Assembly: GCA_004352715.1 (NCBI GenBank)
Contig: SCFE01000002.1
Location: 2,346,216 to 2,410,215 of the forward strand
DNA: 64,000 nucleotides
Direction of reading: 5' to 3'
DNA from: Hofstenia miamia
Lineage: Eukaryota > Xenacoelomorpha > Acoela
Shown here: piece after piece, positions 36,425-49,061 of the stretch
Layout of the letters: every line of letters begins with the position of its first letter
Numbering within the stretch: the stretch's first letter is position 1
The notes under the pieces: model-generated
The model's input: only the letters and a program-made list of their open reading frames with translations
What the model was told of the DNA's origin: nothing
The model's database searches: none
Translations under genes and position numbers: made by a program

Positions 36425-36746
36425 AAGGCGTCGTCGTATTGATAGTGATACCTCAAGTGCAGATGAACTCGGTGAAGCAACAAGTGGTGCCATTGCAGGA
36501 CTGACATCCCTAGGAAGTCAGTCATTGCCTGCAAGTCTTCGTGCTACTCCTGCCGCCGAGGTTTCATCGGCAAACACTGCTGCAGCTCGTTTCAAAAAGG
36601 GCTATGTGCTAACCACTACACAGGGTGTTCGGAAGAAGTTCAATGGAAAGCAGTGGAGACGTTTATGTGCAGTTGATTCTTGCATGAAAGAATCTCAACG
36701 AAAAGGCTTGTGTTCCAGACATTTGACAGAAAGATCTCGACACATG
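36425..36746 (+). CDS. cic: capicua long-isoform exon with Cys/His block
   Basis: The acceptor attttag ends at 36424; its first base completes the AG left by the 22592 exon to an Arg codon, giving an unbroken basic run (KRRRRR) that may act as a nuclear signal. The exon then has 107 codons and ends in phase 0 at CACATG|gtatga. After an acidic/Ser stretch ([11 protein letters not shown]) comes [19 protein letters not shown], then KQWRRLC, then [15 protein letters not shown]. The pattern C-x4-C-x9-C-x2-H is the highly conserved Cys/His block of CIC-L proteins and resembles a zinc-binding fold. This is the strongest single identification of the gene. An alternative acceptor at 36410 would read VDYF in the same frame but would not be in phase with the previous exon. 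Confidence 0.93.
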
Positions 36747-37897
36747 GTATGATTTCAACCTTGATTTTCCTCACTCTGAATGTTTATTCAAATCGGGTAA
36801 GTTGGAAATGAGATATCACTTTATTAGAAGATTGTGTATGCCCGGTATGTGATTAATACAAATAGGATAGAATTTTAATGTATTAAAACATTGTCTTCCT
36901 AAAAAGATTTGAAAGAAATATTGAAGCACTCAAAGGTCTGAGTCCTCATTGTCTCAATGAAATTTGAAATTACTTCTTTCAAGAGCAAGTTTCGAAATAA
37001 TTTCAAACTATACAATATTGTAAGTTTCAGGTATGCAATACGTATTAAACTGAAACAACCAAATCTCCATATTTATAAAAATTATTTCCAACCTCATTAT
37101 AAAAATGACAAAGGAGGCCGTCCTCTATCTTGTGCTGCTTTCAGATTTTGGATATCTTTATTAGTTCTTGAGATATGAGCGTTTAAAAATATTTTCGAGA
37201 ATCTTTGAAAGTTTTCAAAAAGGTCCTATACTGTTTAAGGTTAAAAATTTGGATTTATATTTTAAAAGTAAGTAGCCATCATTAATGACGACCTTGAGCA
37301 TGGAAAATTGATATTTGAATAAATATTTTTGATAATTCAAATTATGCAAATTGAAAAAAATCTCGAATAGTTATTGGTAACTATCAAAGATCAAGTTATT
37401 TCATTAAGAAATTCTGAGCTTACTCAGAAATTTTTGTATTATAACATCAAATTTACCGGGTTTGAATATCCCACTTGTAAATTCAGCTCCTTTTTCTTCG
37501 TGCTATGAACTGAAGGAAGATGGTCTGTTGCAATATATTAAATTTGGATTTTAGATATTGTTCAAATGATAAGATGGTGCGCAATTAATTGAGAATTTCA
37601 AATTTTGTACATTTATCTGGCTGTTTTGCATAACAATCTTGACTTTATGTTCTGCTATTTTCTGAGCTAGAGAAAAATGCAGTTTTTCAGTTGACTTGAT
37701 AGTTCTCTAAATTTTCTGTAGTCGGGTTTTTATAGTAAATTTATTGTAATTAATGTTTTATACAATAAGAAAAATTTTCTAAGTTTCGTCTTGGTATATC
37801 TTCGCCAATATTGGCATATGTTTAAGCATGTGCACATAGATATGGCTATGAGTGGATATTTTTTCATTTGACGCAAATAACTGTGATTGCTATTTAG
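36747..37897 (+). other. cic: cic intron with R1 fragment
   Basis: A 1.15 kb phase-0 intron. 37088-37250 matches part of repeat R1 (GTCCTCTATC...TGCTTTCAGAT, ATGAGCGTTTAAAA). Nothing else recognised. Confidence 0.65.
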
Positions 37898-38080
37898 GGT
37901 CGTTCGACTGGCCCCGAGGTGTTGGATCAATCCAGTCGAGAAAGTGATGAAACAGAAGTAGCCAATGCTCTAGTTTCAATGTCCACGCCTGGTAGATTCA
38001 GACATTGTAGCGCAGGAGCCTCTTTGGGAACTCGCAGTCCAGCAATAAATGCTGTTTGGTTGAGTCCGGAGAAGTTTTCG
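37898..38080 (+). CDS. cic: capicua long-isoform exon (Ser/Pro-rich linker)
   Basis: The exon has 61 codons, phase 0 at both ends, with acceptor ctatttag and donor TTTTCG|gtaatt. It encodes GRSTGPEVLDQ, then DETEVANALVSMSTPGRF, then LGTRSPAINAVWLSPEKF. DETEVANALVSM corresponds to the FDECEAAVMLVSL-type motif and SPAINA to the FSPINAS-type motif of vertebrate CIC-L. These SP-rich segments are linker; in CIC proteins such regions carry MAPK-site-like SP/TP dipeptides. It is separated from the next exon by only 41 nt. Confidence 0.88.
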
Positions 38081-38121
38081 GTAATTTTATCAGTGTTTGT
38101 TTTTGGTATTATTCGGTTTAG
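38081..38121 (+). other. cic: 41-nt intron of cic
   Basis: A GT...AG intron (gtaatt ... ggtttag) of 41 nt. Its length is not a multiple of three, so retention shifts the frame and soon ends translation. The frame needed downstream (SKADSLDSGLG, conserved in CIC) is reached only if it is removed. The acceptor side is T-rich. Confidence 0.8.
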
Positions 38122-38410
38122 GTTACTGGAGCAGTCGGCACCACAAGTAAAGCTGATTCGTTGGATTCTGGTCTTGGCATGACTCGTTCGCCAACTCCAG
38201 CTGAAGGCATATCTCCACCTATCATTATATCACCTCAAAGGAGCATATCCGCACTTTGGTCAATAACTTCCCGAATGTCTGATGTACAATGTCCTACTCC
38301 TGCCACAAACAATGACAACCTTCTACAAACGCGATCCACTGAGAAGCGGGTACCTTCTGTGGAAGAAACTCCTGAGGTTTCATTTGATGGCCGTCGGTCT
38401 TCAGATGATG
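38122..38410 (+). CDS. cic: capicua exon (SDSLDSG Ser/Thr/Pro linker)
   Basis: The exon has 96 codons plus one base and begins GTT ACT GGA. It encodes SKADSLDSGLG, SPTPAEGISPP and IIISPQRS, matching the SDSLDSGVDS...TPTPSTPAGF...SPVIV order of vertebrate CIC-L. It ends SSDD plus G at GATGATG|gtaggt. That G joins TT of the exon at 53753 to give Val in front of Trp, recreating the VW-x-x-V-x-x-E motif at the boundary between long-specific and common parts of CIC. Several SP and TP dipeptides are possible MAPK sites (inference). The ORF runs on to 38433 through the donor; that tail is intron. Confidence 0.88.
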
Positions 38411-40963
38411 GTAGGTTTTGCCAAGTTTGTTAAAAACTATTTTAATGGATGAGCAATAAAAAGAATCTTTATTTGTGGCTGTTTAAGCCTAATATTTCAT
38501 TGCTCATGCCAAAATAAAAGTAGAATAGTAGAAGGTCGACATATTTGACTGAAAGTTCGCTTCACGTATTTTGTGTATTTTCATTTTTTTCATGCATTTA
38601 ACATTGGGTTTGCTATTCTTTACATCGTCACAATTTAGTACATCATCCCTTAAGAAAAACCTTTTACTATTTTGAATTAATGTTTTTCCACCGTTTCAAA
38701 TAATCATGCTTTTAAGTCGTCATTCGAGTTAATTCCATGCTCTTGTAAACGTGCTGTAAAATTTAAAAATCGATGTATTCCAACCGGGCCTAACGATCAG
38801 GTGTGATGAAACACTAGTGTTTTGCGCGTTGAACCTTGAGGCGGCCACGACGTCAATTTTCATATCAGGAGTATTGGTGGCCGTACACTTAGCTTTTGTT
38901 TTGACTTGCAAGCTGAATTAAACTTGGTTTTACAATGAATAAAGATGTGAGTCCAGATAAATTATAAGAGATGTGTGGTTAATATTTTATAAAATATAAT
39001 TTTATGCCTTCAATATTTGCGGCCATCTGCAGTCAGCCAAGAAGCTCCAGCTGCAAAACACTACGATACACACATGTAGTTGTCGATCAGCGTTTTCCAT
39101 TATTTCAAGGCTTTAGACCGTGCAAATGGTATTCCCACAGTGGCTTTTTGCTGTGCACTACAATACTATTATTGTATAAATCTACAAATTCAATATCTTT
39201 TGAGAAGTGCATTTGAGAAAAAATAAATTTATTCCAAATGAATAATGCAGATTTTTTCAATGCAACACTCAAACTCGTTCCATTTTCTAACATTAACCCA
39301 TCTAGCCTTATATTTTGATATATTGAATTTTTATACGTTCTAAAAAATTTAAATGAGTATATGAAATGCATCTCCCAACGAATTATGTCTACGCATTATG
39401 AAATTTACGCACTTATAGCTTTTATTTCGAGTTAGTATAAAATAGAAAATGTGCAGTTGTAATTGCGTTACTTGTTTCATTTAGAAATCCAAATGATTTA
39501 GTTGATTTGCTCATTCTCGTCACTAGATGTCGCAATTGTTCGAGTATATATTTACGTCATTTACAATAGGTTATACGTTATGGAAAATGGAATATTGTCA
39601 AATCGCAAAGCATTAATTTCGAATTGTTAATTTTTAAGCGAGCTCCAAGTAATTCTCTATGTCGTTTTGCTAATTGTTAGTATCTGTTTGTTCAAGGCCT
39701 TCTATGAGACTTTTTGACTAGACGTTTCTTTTGCTACCATTTTATTTTTAACAACGCAAAATTCAATTTCAAAAATACATTATTTTTTGATTCTCTACAT
39801 ATATGCAATGATGCTTTAGATGCAATAAGTTTTGATTTAAGATATAATTTAAGATATAACTCCTTACTACACCCCCACATATCTTATTCAATAATGGGCG
39901 AGCATGAGTATGAATTATTCAAATTGTCGTATCTTGATAGGCTGCAATTTGCAAACCGAAGTTATGTTTGACTTCTTTTTTGAGAATGATCTTTTATCGG
40001 TAAGCTGATTCACGAATTCTAGTATGACATTACCTGAACCAATTTGTGAGATGCTCGTCCAAAGTCAGAGCTAGCATTATTTTTAACAAAGGTTTTGTAT
40101 TTACAATAAAAAATAAATTATAGTCTTCAGAGTTTTTTGAAGAGCACTTGATTAGACGAGAGTACAAGGTTTTGTCATATAAATCTGTTTTTAATTAATA
40201 TTATATCAGCAGAAACAACCTTTTAAATGTCATTGATGTTAATGGTAGTTTTTTGAGTCAAAAAGTTTTTTGGAGTACGAAATATTTAAGCTAAATTTCC
40301 TCTGCACTGTCATTCCAAATTTCCCTACAGGGAGTATCTCTTTTGAGTCGATTCGTAACTGCCACATTTTCTGGCTTAAGATAAACATCTAACTTATCAA
40401 TGTAGTTTTTGACGGCCTTAAATTAATTTTTTTTCTTTAAGGCCTGAATATATAGAAGACCTGTTATAATATTGAGGTTGATGTTGCTAAATTTCACCAT
40501 TTCGTTTATTTCGGACATTGCGGTTTTGAATTAGCGTCGGATACTACCGTTACGGTTTCAGGTAACTTTAACGACTGTGCACCAGACCAAAACATTTTAA
40601 AAATTTTTTATTCAAATTTTAGGTTCTCCACAGTTATTGCTAATCACCTTTCGAAAATGTATTGCGATAATTTGCTATATTCAGATACTTGGAATCTTGG
40701 GAATTGCAACTCCTGAAGACTACTCCGTACCGAACCGTTTTTTACAAGAATTGTTTTTAGTTTTCCTTAAAAAAATCCCAAAATGAATTTTAAATTTGCC
40801 GCAAAAATTGTTATATTAATTTATTATATATATATATAATTATATATAATAGTAATAATAGGTAAGAGATAGTTTGATTTTGATAATATTATCCTAATGC
40901 ATTTGTTTAAAAATGTTTGTATTTAAGTTCAACACTTAATCTCAATTTTCATGATGTAAGATC

Positions 40964-41963
40964 NNNNNNNNNNNNNNNNNNNNNNNNNNNNNNNNNNNNN
41001 NNNNNNNNNNNNNNNNNNNNNNNNNNNNNNNNNNNNNNNNNNNNNNNNNNNNNNNNNNNNNNNNNNNNNNNNNNNNNNNNNNNNNNNNNNNNNNNNNNNN
41101 NNNNNNNNNNNNNNNNNNNNNNNNNNNNNNNNNNNNNNNNNNNNNNNNNNNNNNNNNNNNNNNNNNNNNNNNNNNNNNNNNNNNNNNNNNNNNNNNNNNN
41201 NNNNNNNNNNNNNNNNNNNNNNNNNNNNNNNNNNNNNNNNNNNNNNNNNNNNNNNNNNNNNNNNNNNNNNNNNNNNNNNNNNNNNNNNNNNNNNNNNNNN
41301 NNNNNNNNNNNNNNNNNNNNNNNNNNNNNNNNNNNNNNNNNNNNNNNNNNNNNNNNNNNNNNNNNNNNNNNNNNNNNNNNNNNNNNNNNNNNNNNNNNNN
41401 NNNNNNNNNNNNNNNNNNNNNNNNNNNNNNNNNNNNNNNNNNNNNNNNNNNNNNNNNNNNNNNNNNNNNNNNNNNNNNNNNNNNNNNNNNNNNNNNNNNN
41501 NNNNNNNNNNNNNNNNNNNNNNNNNNNNNNNNNNNNNNNNNNNNNNNNNNNNNNNNNNNNNNNNNNNNNNNNNNNNNNNNNNNNNNNNNNNNNNNNNNNN
41601 NNNNNNNNNNNNNNNNNNNNNNNNNNNNNNNNNNNNNNNNNNNNNNNNNNNNNNNNNNNNNNNNNNNNNNNNNNNNNNNNNNNNNNNNNNNNNNNNNNNN
41701 NNNNNNNNNNNNNNNNNNNNNNNNNNNNNNNNNNNNNNNNNNNNNNNNNNNNNNNNNNNNNNNNNNNNNNNNNNNNNNNNNNNNNNNNNNNNNNNNNNNN
41801 NNNNNNNNNNNNNNNNNNNNNNNNNNNNNNNNNNNNNNNNNNNNNNNNNNNNNNNNNNNNNNNNNNNNNNNNNNNNNNNNNNNNNNNNNNNNNNNNNNNN
41901 NNNNNNNNNNNNNNNNNNNNNNNNNNNNNNNNNNNNNNNNNNNNNNNNNNNNNNNNNNNNNNN
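40964..41963. other. assembly gap (1,000 N)
   Basis: A round-number N run preceded by TA-rich sequence; true size unknown. The open frames that cross it are meaningless. Confidence 1.
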
Positions 41964-42717
41964 TACCTCTGCGGTTACTTCACAATCTAATTACTAATGT
42001 TTTAATTAGTTTTTGCGTCATTAAGTATTTTAATTTATTTAATTAAAATTTGCAATTAAATAATTCTGAAGAAATTAATTAAGAATATTTGTTTATATTC
42101 CAAAGTGTATCTTCTATTCTTGTTTTATTATGTTCTTTTTAAAACCATTTAACAGTTACGTACTAAAAACAATAAAAATAATGAAATTAATAGCATAAAA
42201 TATAGACATTGTAATATTCAAAACAAGGAACATTATTAATTTTTTCTTTATACGTATTTGAACACTGAATTTTTTCGCTTTCTACTGAATTTCATTTTTC
42301 TACATGGTTTAACCTCTAATACTTTATTTTGTATTTTATTACTTGATTTAATAAGTTTCAATAATCCATTGTTTTCAGTGACAAAACGTCAATATTTCGT
42401 ATATGATTTTAATGTCATCTACTAGCAAATGACCATTGTGTTTAATAAATTTAGCATTGCCGGAAGCATACCATGATATGTGTCTGAGGGATAAAATATC
42501 AGATTCTTTCATTTCGCAATTGTCGACATTGATTTTTTTAATTGCATTTGTTATATTTACATTTTGTAGGTGAAATTATTTTTTATTTCTTTGATGCTTA
42601 TCCACGAGTAGTTTATGTTTCTGTATAATTGTAGGAGAATATTGTTTTTGTAATCTCTCCTTTGTATTGCAATATTGTAAGTATATAAATCAAAATCAGT
42701 TGAATCAATTAAGTTCT

Positions 42718-42800
<83 letters not shown>
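42718..42800. repeat. (TA)n microsatellite
   Basis: About 41 uninterrupted TA units. Confidence 0.98.
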
Positions 42801-42802
<2 letters not shown>

Positions 42803-43043
42803 GTTTGTACGACAAGAAAATATATGGCCATTTTTACCGAAAAATATATACCGCCACTTGAACTATTAGAAAAATATCAAATTAAAGTATTTGGACTTCC
42901 AAAATCATCGTGCTATAAAACTTTTGGATAAAAACACGAACGGGCTGATGAAGATTCAAATCTTTACGTCAATTTTAAAAATTGTTCCCTAACTCGTTCG
43001 ACAAACAACTAATTGAGGATTGTTAATTGCAAAAAGCTGGACC

Positions 43044-43427
43044 CAGACTTGTTAACGAGCCGTAATTTCTAAGCTGTGCTCGACTCATTTAAATTTTGAG
43101 TAAGTTCTGCTCGGCTCGTTTAAATTTTGAGTAAGTTCTTCTGGGCTCGGCTCGGCTCGGTTCGCCACATAAAATCTTTCAATGAGACTCGTTTCAGCTC
43201 TATATTTTTTTTTAAATATTGTGCTCTCAGAATTTTTTCTATTGCTCTTCCTATTATTTAATAAACATTTCTAAAATAAGGAATATTGAATGAAGAAATA
43301 TGAAAAGTCTGCATAATCAAATTAACAAGCAGCACTATAAAACGCTCGTTTTGGGCTTGTATATCCAATACTCAGCTGAAGCTCGGCTCGGCTCGGCTCG
43401 GCTCGGCTCGGCTCGTTGACAAGTCTG
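43044..43427 (+). mobile_element. hAT-like non-autonomous element with GCTCG array
   Basis: 384 bp with terminal inverted repeats CAGACTTGTTAACGAGCC (43044-43061) and, inverted from 43427, CAGACTTGTCAACGAGCC, one mismatch. Flanking 8-mers GCTGGACC (43036-43043) and GCTGGAGT (43428-43435) match at 6 of 8, a decayed hAT-type duplication. The right arm has seven tandem GCTCG units (43384-43415), and the left arm has a 34 bp tandem duplication ending in GCTCGGCTCG. No coding capacity. An inverted older relative is at 29094-29423. Confidence 0.7.
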
Positions 43428-46400
43428 GCTGGAGTACGCACAAATCTATTTGTTTGTATTTTTGAAGGCGTATTTTATTCTGTTCTTTTTCATTTTAAAT
43501 TGAAAAAGCGAAGTCCATCAACTCAGTTGAACTATAAAATTATTTTGAAGATGCTAAATTTCTGAAATTTAGTTAGATTGAGAGAAGCATTTGTGACATT
43601 TAATTATGGATTGCTTTGATTTACGATTGTAGCTAAACAAATAATCAATGGCTAAAAATTGTGTAAATATACCGGTATCTGAATAATGTTTGAGTTAATC
43701 GTTTGAACTTTAAATTGTATATGCCATGTGAGCATTGACTAACTACATTAGTGAAATCCGCTAGGATGCTTAGTCTTCAGTGGAAATGTATTGTCTTTAT
43801 TCACTTATTGTGAACATTTCAATAGTAAAAAAACCCATGTAATGAAATTTTGCGGGGCCTCATAATATTTTACAATTTTAAAATTTACATTTTCAAGGTT
43901 TCTAAATCAATTGATTTGAAAATCCCTGTCAAATCAAATCAATTAATTTGATATCTACATTTTGATATCAATTCAGATCAATATCAACGGCAACCCTGAA
44001 AGTATGACAAATGCTGTCCTTTTGTTAGTGTTGCTTGTGGCTGTCGCTCAACGCAATTGGTGTGTATTCATTTATTTCAGAAGAGGTTTCGATTCACTCT
44101 TCATATCAGATCAAAAAGTTTCTTGTTTATCACTACACTTGCCGTTTTTGTTTTTTTGACTTATTACTCACCAAATTAACACTCATTTTTGCTTTGCGCT
44201 TTCTTAGGGCACACGTTATACTGTAACATGGTTTCATAAATTGAACTTTTAAAATTATTTGTTTTACACTCATAAATTGAACAATGGGTAATTTGATTTT
44301 ATATAATTTTGTAAATGTTTTACCCATTGTTTAAAATTTCAGACTTAGTTTTCAAAGTTTGGGTTTGGGTAATAATTTCCACAAAATTGTTTGCATAGTT
44401 TTGCCCATTTGTGCACATTTCCAAGAAATTGTTGCAATTTAACAGCTGTGCACACTGCCGGGATTGGAGAGGAAAAAACAGAATGAGTAAGCGAATGTTT
44501 GTTGAAAAACTTCCAGAAGAGTGATAGTTTTTTGCAGTCTAGTGCTGCAAGAATTGTCCGCTATTAATTTAATCATTTTTTATAAGTTCTAGACAAAATT
44601 TTCAAAAAATAGGGCTCGGTGGTTTACCGAAAAAAACTAACGTCGGTTTTCACTCAAGACCGAAACCGAACCAAAACATGAAAATAAAAACAGAGTTTTC
44701 GGTTTTTAGCAAAATCAGTCGCCTAGAATGTTATTTTCAAGAAACTATGCAGTATTCTTGGAGCAAACTAATATAATATCAGAAACCCTTCCAAATATTG
44801 ACAATTCACTATTTTGTATCGGATCGTTGTATAAGTTACTATAGAAACAGGCTATAATGGTATACAAGAGGCATTCATTGAATAATTTTAGTGTTTGTGT
44901 TGTTGCTAATGTATATGCAATTCAATGCAACAATAAAGCCCTTTTCAAAATATCTTTTTATGCTTTTTGCGGCCTTTTGACAAAAATGTAGCACCTAAAT
45001 GGCCTAAAGTTTTAAACTTTTTGCTGGTCTTAATTATTAGCTATAAATTGCTTTTTAAAAATTTTCGAATAATTGGTGTTTACTAGTTCATGAGTACGTT
45101 GAAGCGTACCGTTCTATTTAATCCTTGTGCTAAGGAGTGTATTTTATCTTTATCTATTTAATTCACAATTCATTTTCTACTACTGCATTACTCATAAAAT
45201 ACACTGTATTTTAATAAATCGGTTATTGTTTTCTTTTCTTCTTCCTCTCTTTCAAACTCCTCCTAAGTTTGCTTTAGGTTCTTTGTTCGTTCTGCTGATT
45301 ATTTTATAGAATGGTTTTGATTGGGTTAAATCCAACCAATGATTTCAATGATTCGTGTTACTTTGAATCATTTCATTCTTTTAATTGACTAAGAAACTAT
45401 GAAAAGTAACAAATAACTTTTCATTTTTTATATATTTGAAAATTAAGCTTATGATAATACTTGCATTTACCAAAATCTGTTTTACATTATTAGGTGACAA
45501 TAATAACTACAATGTTAATAAAGGAAATAGTTTTGTTTTTATAATATTTTGATTTGAGGATTGTCACGGAATAATTATTGATTTTTTAAAAATTGGATTA
45601 AATGCTCATGAAAACATTTTGCTGTTCATTTCCAGGCATGCCGTTGTGCCACTGGTAATCAATCAATCAATTTAGTCTTGTGTTAATGTTGTAGCTAAGG
45701 TTTACTTCAATTGCTAATTGCTGTGCCCTTTTATTGTTAATTATTTTATATTTTTTAGATTTCTTTATGAAATATATTGGCATTTTAGGCACTTTTATTA
45801 CCATTGTGCTTTCAGAGGATAGTTGATGCCCAGCTAAAAAAGTTTAATTAATAAGTTCATTCCTTTTTCCTCAAAGTTAAGGAACTTTTTTGTGTAAAAC
45901 TTGATATCATTTTCACCCCTCCACACGATTTAAAAATCCTCTTATTTCAGATGTGTACTTCGTAAATTATTTTCAGGATATTTGAGATTGTAAATTTTGC
46001 TGGAAATGATTTTTGGTGTAAATTCGCCCCAATTGCAGCGTAACACAAATTGCAATGAAAACTGCTGCCCAAACCTAGCCAAATTGAAATACAAATGTTA
46101 CCAGCCAACTGGCAAATCTGTTATAAACTTGCTCAAGTCATTATTAAATACATTCCTTATTAGTGAAGGATGTTTCAAGTTATCCAGTATTAATTTTTGG
46201 TTTAGCAAGGACATTTTAAATTAAATAAGTAATCTCTAGATTTAAATTTGTGACAATTTTTTTTAAAACTAATCGTTTCTCTTTGCTCGGTTTTGAACTT
46301 TAAACCATTTTAAAATCCAAATTGATTTACAAACTCCATTTTTTATCAGACATTGATGAAAAAAAATTCATACTAATATTTCGAATGTTGTTAACACTGT

Positions 46401-48949
46401 TAAGGTTATGCTGGGTGAATGTTATTTTCTGGCTATAGCGATATTTTGCATGCAAATAATATTCATATATTGCATGCAGAGGTTTTGATTTATCCCGAAG
46501 TGCAATGTGCACTCGTATTCATTTCAAACTTGTTTACAAGGATAAATATATTTAGTACTTTTGTTTATACAATATTAGCAAGCAATTACTAAATCCTACT
46601 GTAATACATGTATGCTCTATAAGACTATTGACACGGTGTATTTTTTCTATTTCTCAAATCAAAACTAAATACCAAACAATATTGTACATTTGATGTGAAG
46701 TAAAAATCATAATTATCATTTTGACGAATGGGTTTAGCATTTCTAATTTGTAGGTTATTCAACATTACTTTAATAAAAATCAATGTGTATATCCAGTTCA
46801 GTATAATAGCCCCTATTATGTACAATTCTGAGAGTAGGGTTCATATTTCGAAATTCCGGACTAATTTTTTCAATTCCTAGATTTGAATTACGAAATATGA
46901 GCTGGTGATTGATTTATATCTAAATTATTTATGTGTACGTCAACAGAATCAAGAATATTTATTTTGGGTCTGCTAGAAAATAAGCCTCTTGCCCCTGAGT
47001 TAGCCAAAGTATGTCAAAACTCATTTTTATTCAGTTTCAGAAGGAATCGGTCAAAGAATTTTTGTGCACTGTCACAGTGTCTAATGTGGTTCATTGATTT
47101 TCTTTCTAATAAACAAGCGTATTTGCTGGCCGATTTATAGCAGGTTCAGCGTTGTTACAGTTAACCGTTAGGAAAAATGGTTCTTAATTTTATCATGTTG
47201 GGAACCAAAATTGGTCATTTGCAGACTTTTAGTTTATTCTAGCGGAGGGAGCAAACTAAACCTGACAAAGGTATGAAAAAGTTAGACATTGTTCACCATT
47301 CACAACCTCGGTTGATGATGGCCGTGTAAGAGAAATGCTCAAAATTGTTCAATATTGAATCGATTTTCGATTCGATTGTGTGCATCTGTATCAAATTCAA
47401 ATCGTTTAGTCGCGATCCATTGCACTGGGATGAGTATGCAATATTAATTTTCAAAAAGTAGGAATGTACGTTATGGGCCTAGCTGGTATCTAAACATGAC
47501 AATTCAAAACCTGTCGCTGTCGTCAGAAACATTCCCCTTCTTACTTCCTTGTCCTGCATATTTTATTTTTATACGTTGAAATGTTTAGATTTGCGAGTTC
47601 CTAATCAAATCTTATCGGAATGGTATTGTTGATTAAATCAGGGAAAATTCTCCGCGGGGCCCCATTGTTTAATTAATCACGACCGCTCTGTGCAAGGCTT
47701 TAAAACCCGGTGTTTACTTAAATTAATTTATAATTTAGTCATAATTTGCGTGCGAATTTTAATTAGATTTGAATTTTTACATTAATGTAGTAATTACTGT
47801 GAATTTTATTTTTTTGTGTTGAGGTTAGTGATTCCGTAAATTGATCGTAACGCAAATTGGCGGGCTTTTTAATCGACCTCGTCAATTCATTGACAACTAC
47901 CGCGGCAATTATGTTTCATCAATGAAAGTTCAAATACCCTCATTTTGCAATAAACTTCTTTTATGACTTGAGATTTATGGATGTGCGCTATAGTAGTTCG
48001 ATTCCATATTTTGAGCACAAGTTTGAATATTTGAGTTTATTTTAACAAATGCATGTTTTAAAAAATTTATTGTACTATTTGTAGAAAAAAATTGAAATTA
48101 ACTTCGAATGCACACTTTTTCATAATAATATATTCCTGATACTAGGAATTACTTACGGTTAAGTCTGAGGCTAAAATGTTTTTTCATCAAAAAAAAATTG
48201 AAGTTGCACAGTGTCTTGCATTATTTTCTTAGTTTTTTATTCAACGTCTAAAAAATATATTTTTAGTTAAACTAATTTTCTTTCTAATATCTTTTTTAAC
48301 TTTCCAACAATTAATACATGTATCCTAAAGCTAAAAAAGTGAAATTTTCTTATTAATAGAAATTTATTAGGAATTATTTAATGCTCATAATCTGCTATTT
48401 CTAAGAAGCACATCATATTAAAAAAAGTTTTTATGTAAAATGTGATATATATTTTTTTAATTTAAGTCAATACTTTTTTTGAAACTAATTTTAAATATTG
48501 CCAATCAGATAATTTATATGAACCCTATTTCAAAAATAAAAAATGATTTTTAATGAATTGGTGATTTTTAGTTGAATGGCGTCCATACTTAACGTTTTAA
48601 ATCATAAATGTTATTTGATCTCATTCTTGCGACGCTTGTTCAATTCCGTTAAATACCGCTTGAAACAAACTGACTTCGCCGGTTTTAATATTTCTATTTA
48701 AGTAACTTTATCGTTTTTTGTGAGTAATTTAAAAAACATGTGATTGAGCGGAAAAATATTTGAAATGCTTATCTTAACGGGTTTTTGCAGAAAATATTAA
48801 TAAACCACCCTGGTACGTTTGGAAGCAGCTTCCTACCCTGGAATTTTACTTTGAAATGAATTACCAAATCCAATTGTAAATCGTTGTGAATTATTTGAGA
48901 GAAAACACTAATAACGTCTCCCCTGGACGAATATGTGCATGTGATTCAC

Positions 48950-49000
48950 TCGTCATTCTATTGGCTGAAAACCCCCGGTCGCGCACCACTTTTCCGCTAA
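48950..49000 (+). promoter_or_regulatory. candidate promoter of the short capicua isoform
   Basis: This short block in a very AT-rich intron has TCATTC at 48953-48958 (matches the arthropod initiator consensus TCAKTY), an inverted CCAAT box (ATTGG at 48960-48964), and a GC-rich stretch (cccccggtcgcgcacc) at 48972-48987. It ends about 25 bp before the candidate short-isoform ATG. I see no clear TATA box. Function is inferred from motif clustering and location. Confidence 0.35.
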
Positions 49001-49024
49001 GATTTGGTCATCACTGGAAATAGC

Positions 49025-49061
49025 ATGTTGCCTTTACCATACCACATGTTCGATCCTCGTT
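49025..49061 (+). CDS. cic: candidate capicua short-isoform first coding exon
   Basis: An ATG with A at -3 opens 12 codons (MLPLPYHMFDPR) plus one base at a consensus donor, CGTT|gtaagt. One trailing base is exactly what the common exon at 53753 needs: the junction codon becomes TTT and the frame continues FWSSVPGEP. In vertebrates CIC-S also begins with a short unique peptide ending in Met-Phe that splices to VWTNVEP. An in-frame TAA at 48998-49000 fixes the ATG as the first one available. The sequence just upstream is GC-richer than the surrounding intron and has promoter-like motifs. Identification rests on position, phase and splice signal, not on a conserved protein motif, so a chance match is possible. 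Confidence 0.5.

Noticed and set aside
40917-41990. 357-codon frame
   Set aside because: Almost entirely translated Ns.
42667-42861. 64-codon frame with Tyr-Ile repeats
   Set aside because: Translation of a TA microsatellite.
43960-44005. hAT right end (GGCAACCCTG), also at 51725
   Set aside because: Only one terminus visible at each place; no matching CAGGGTTGCC partner found.
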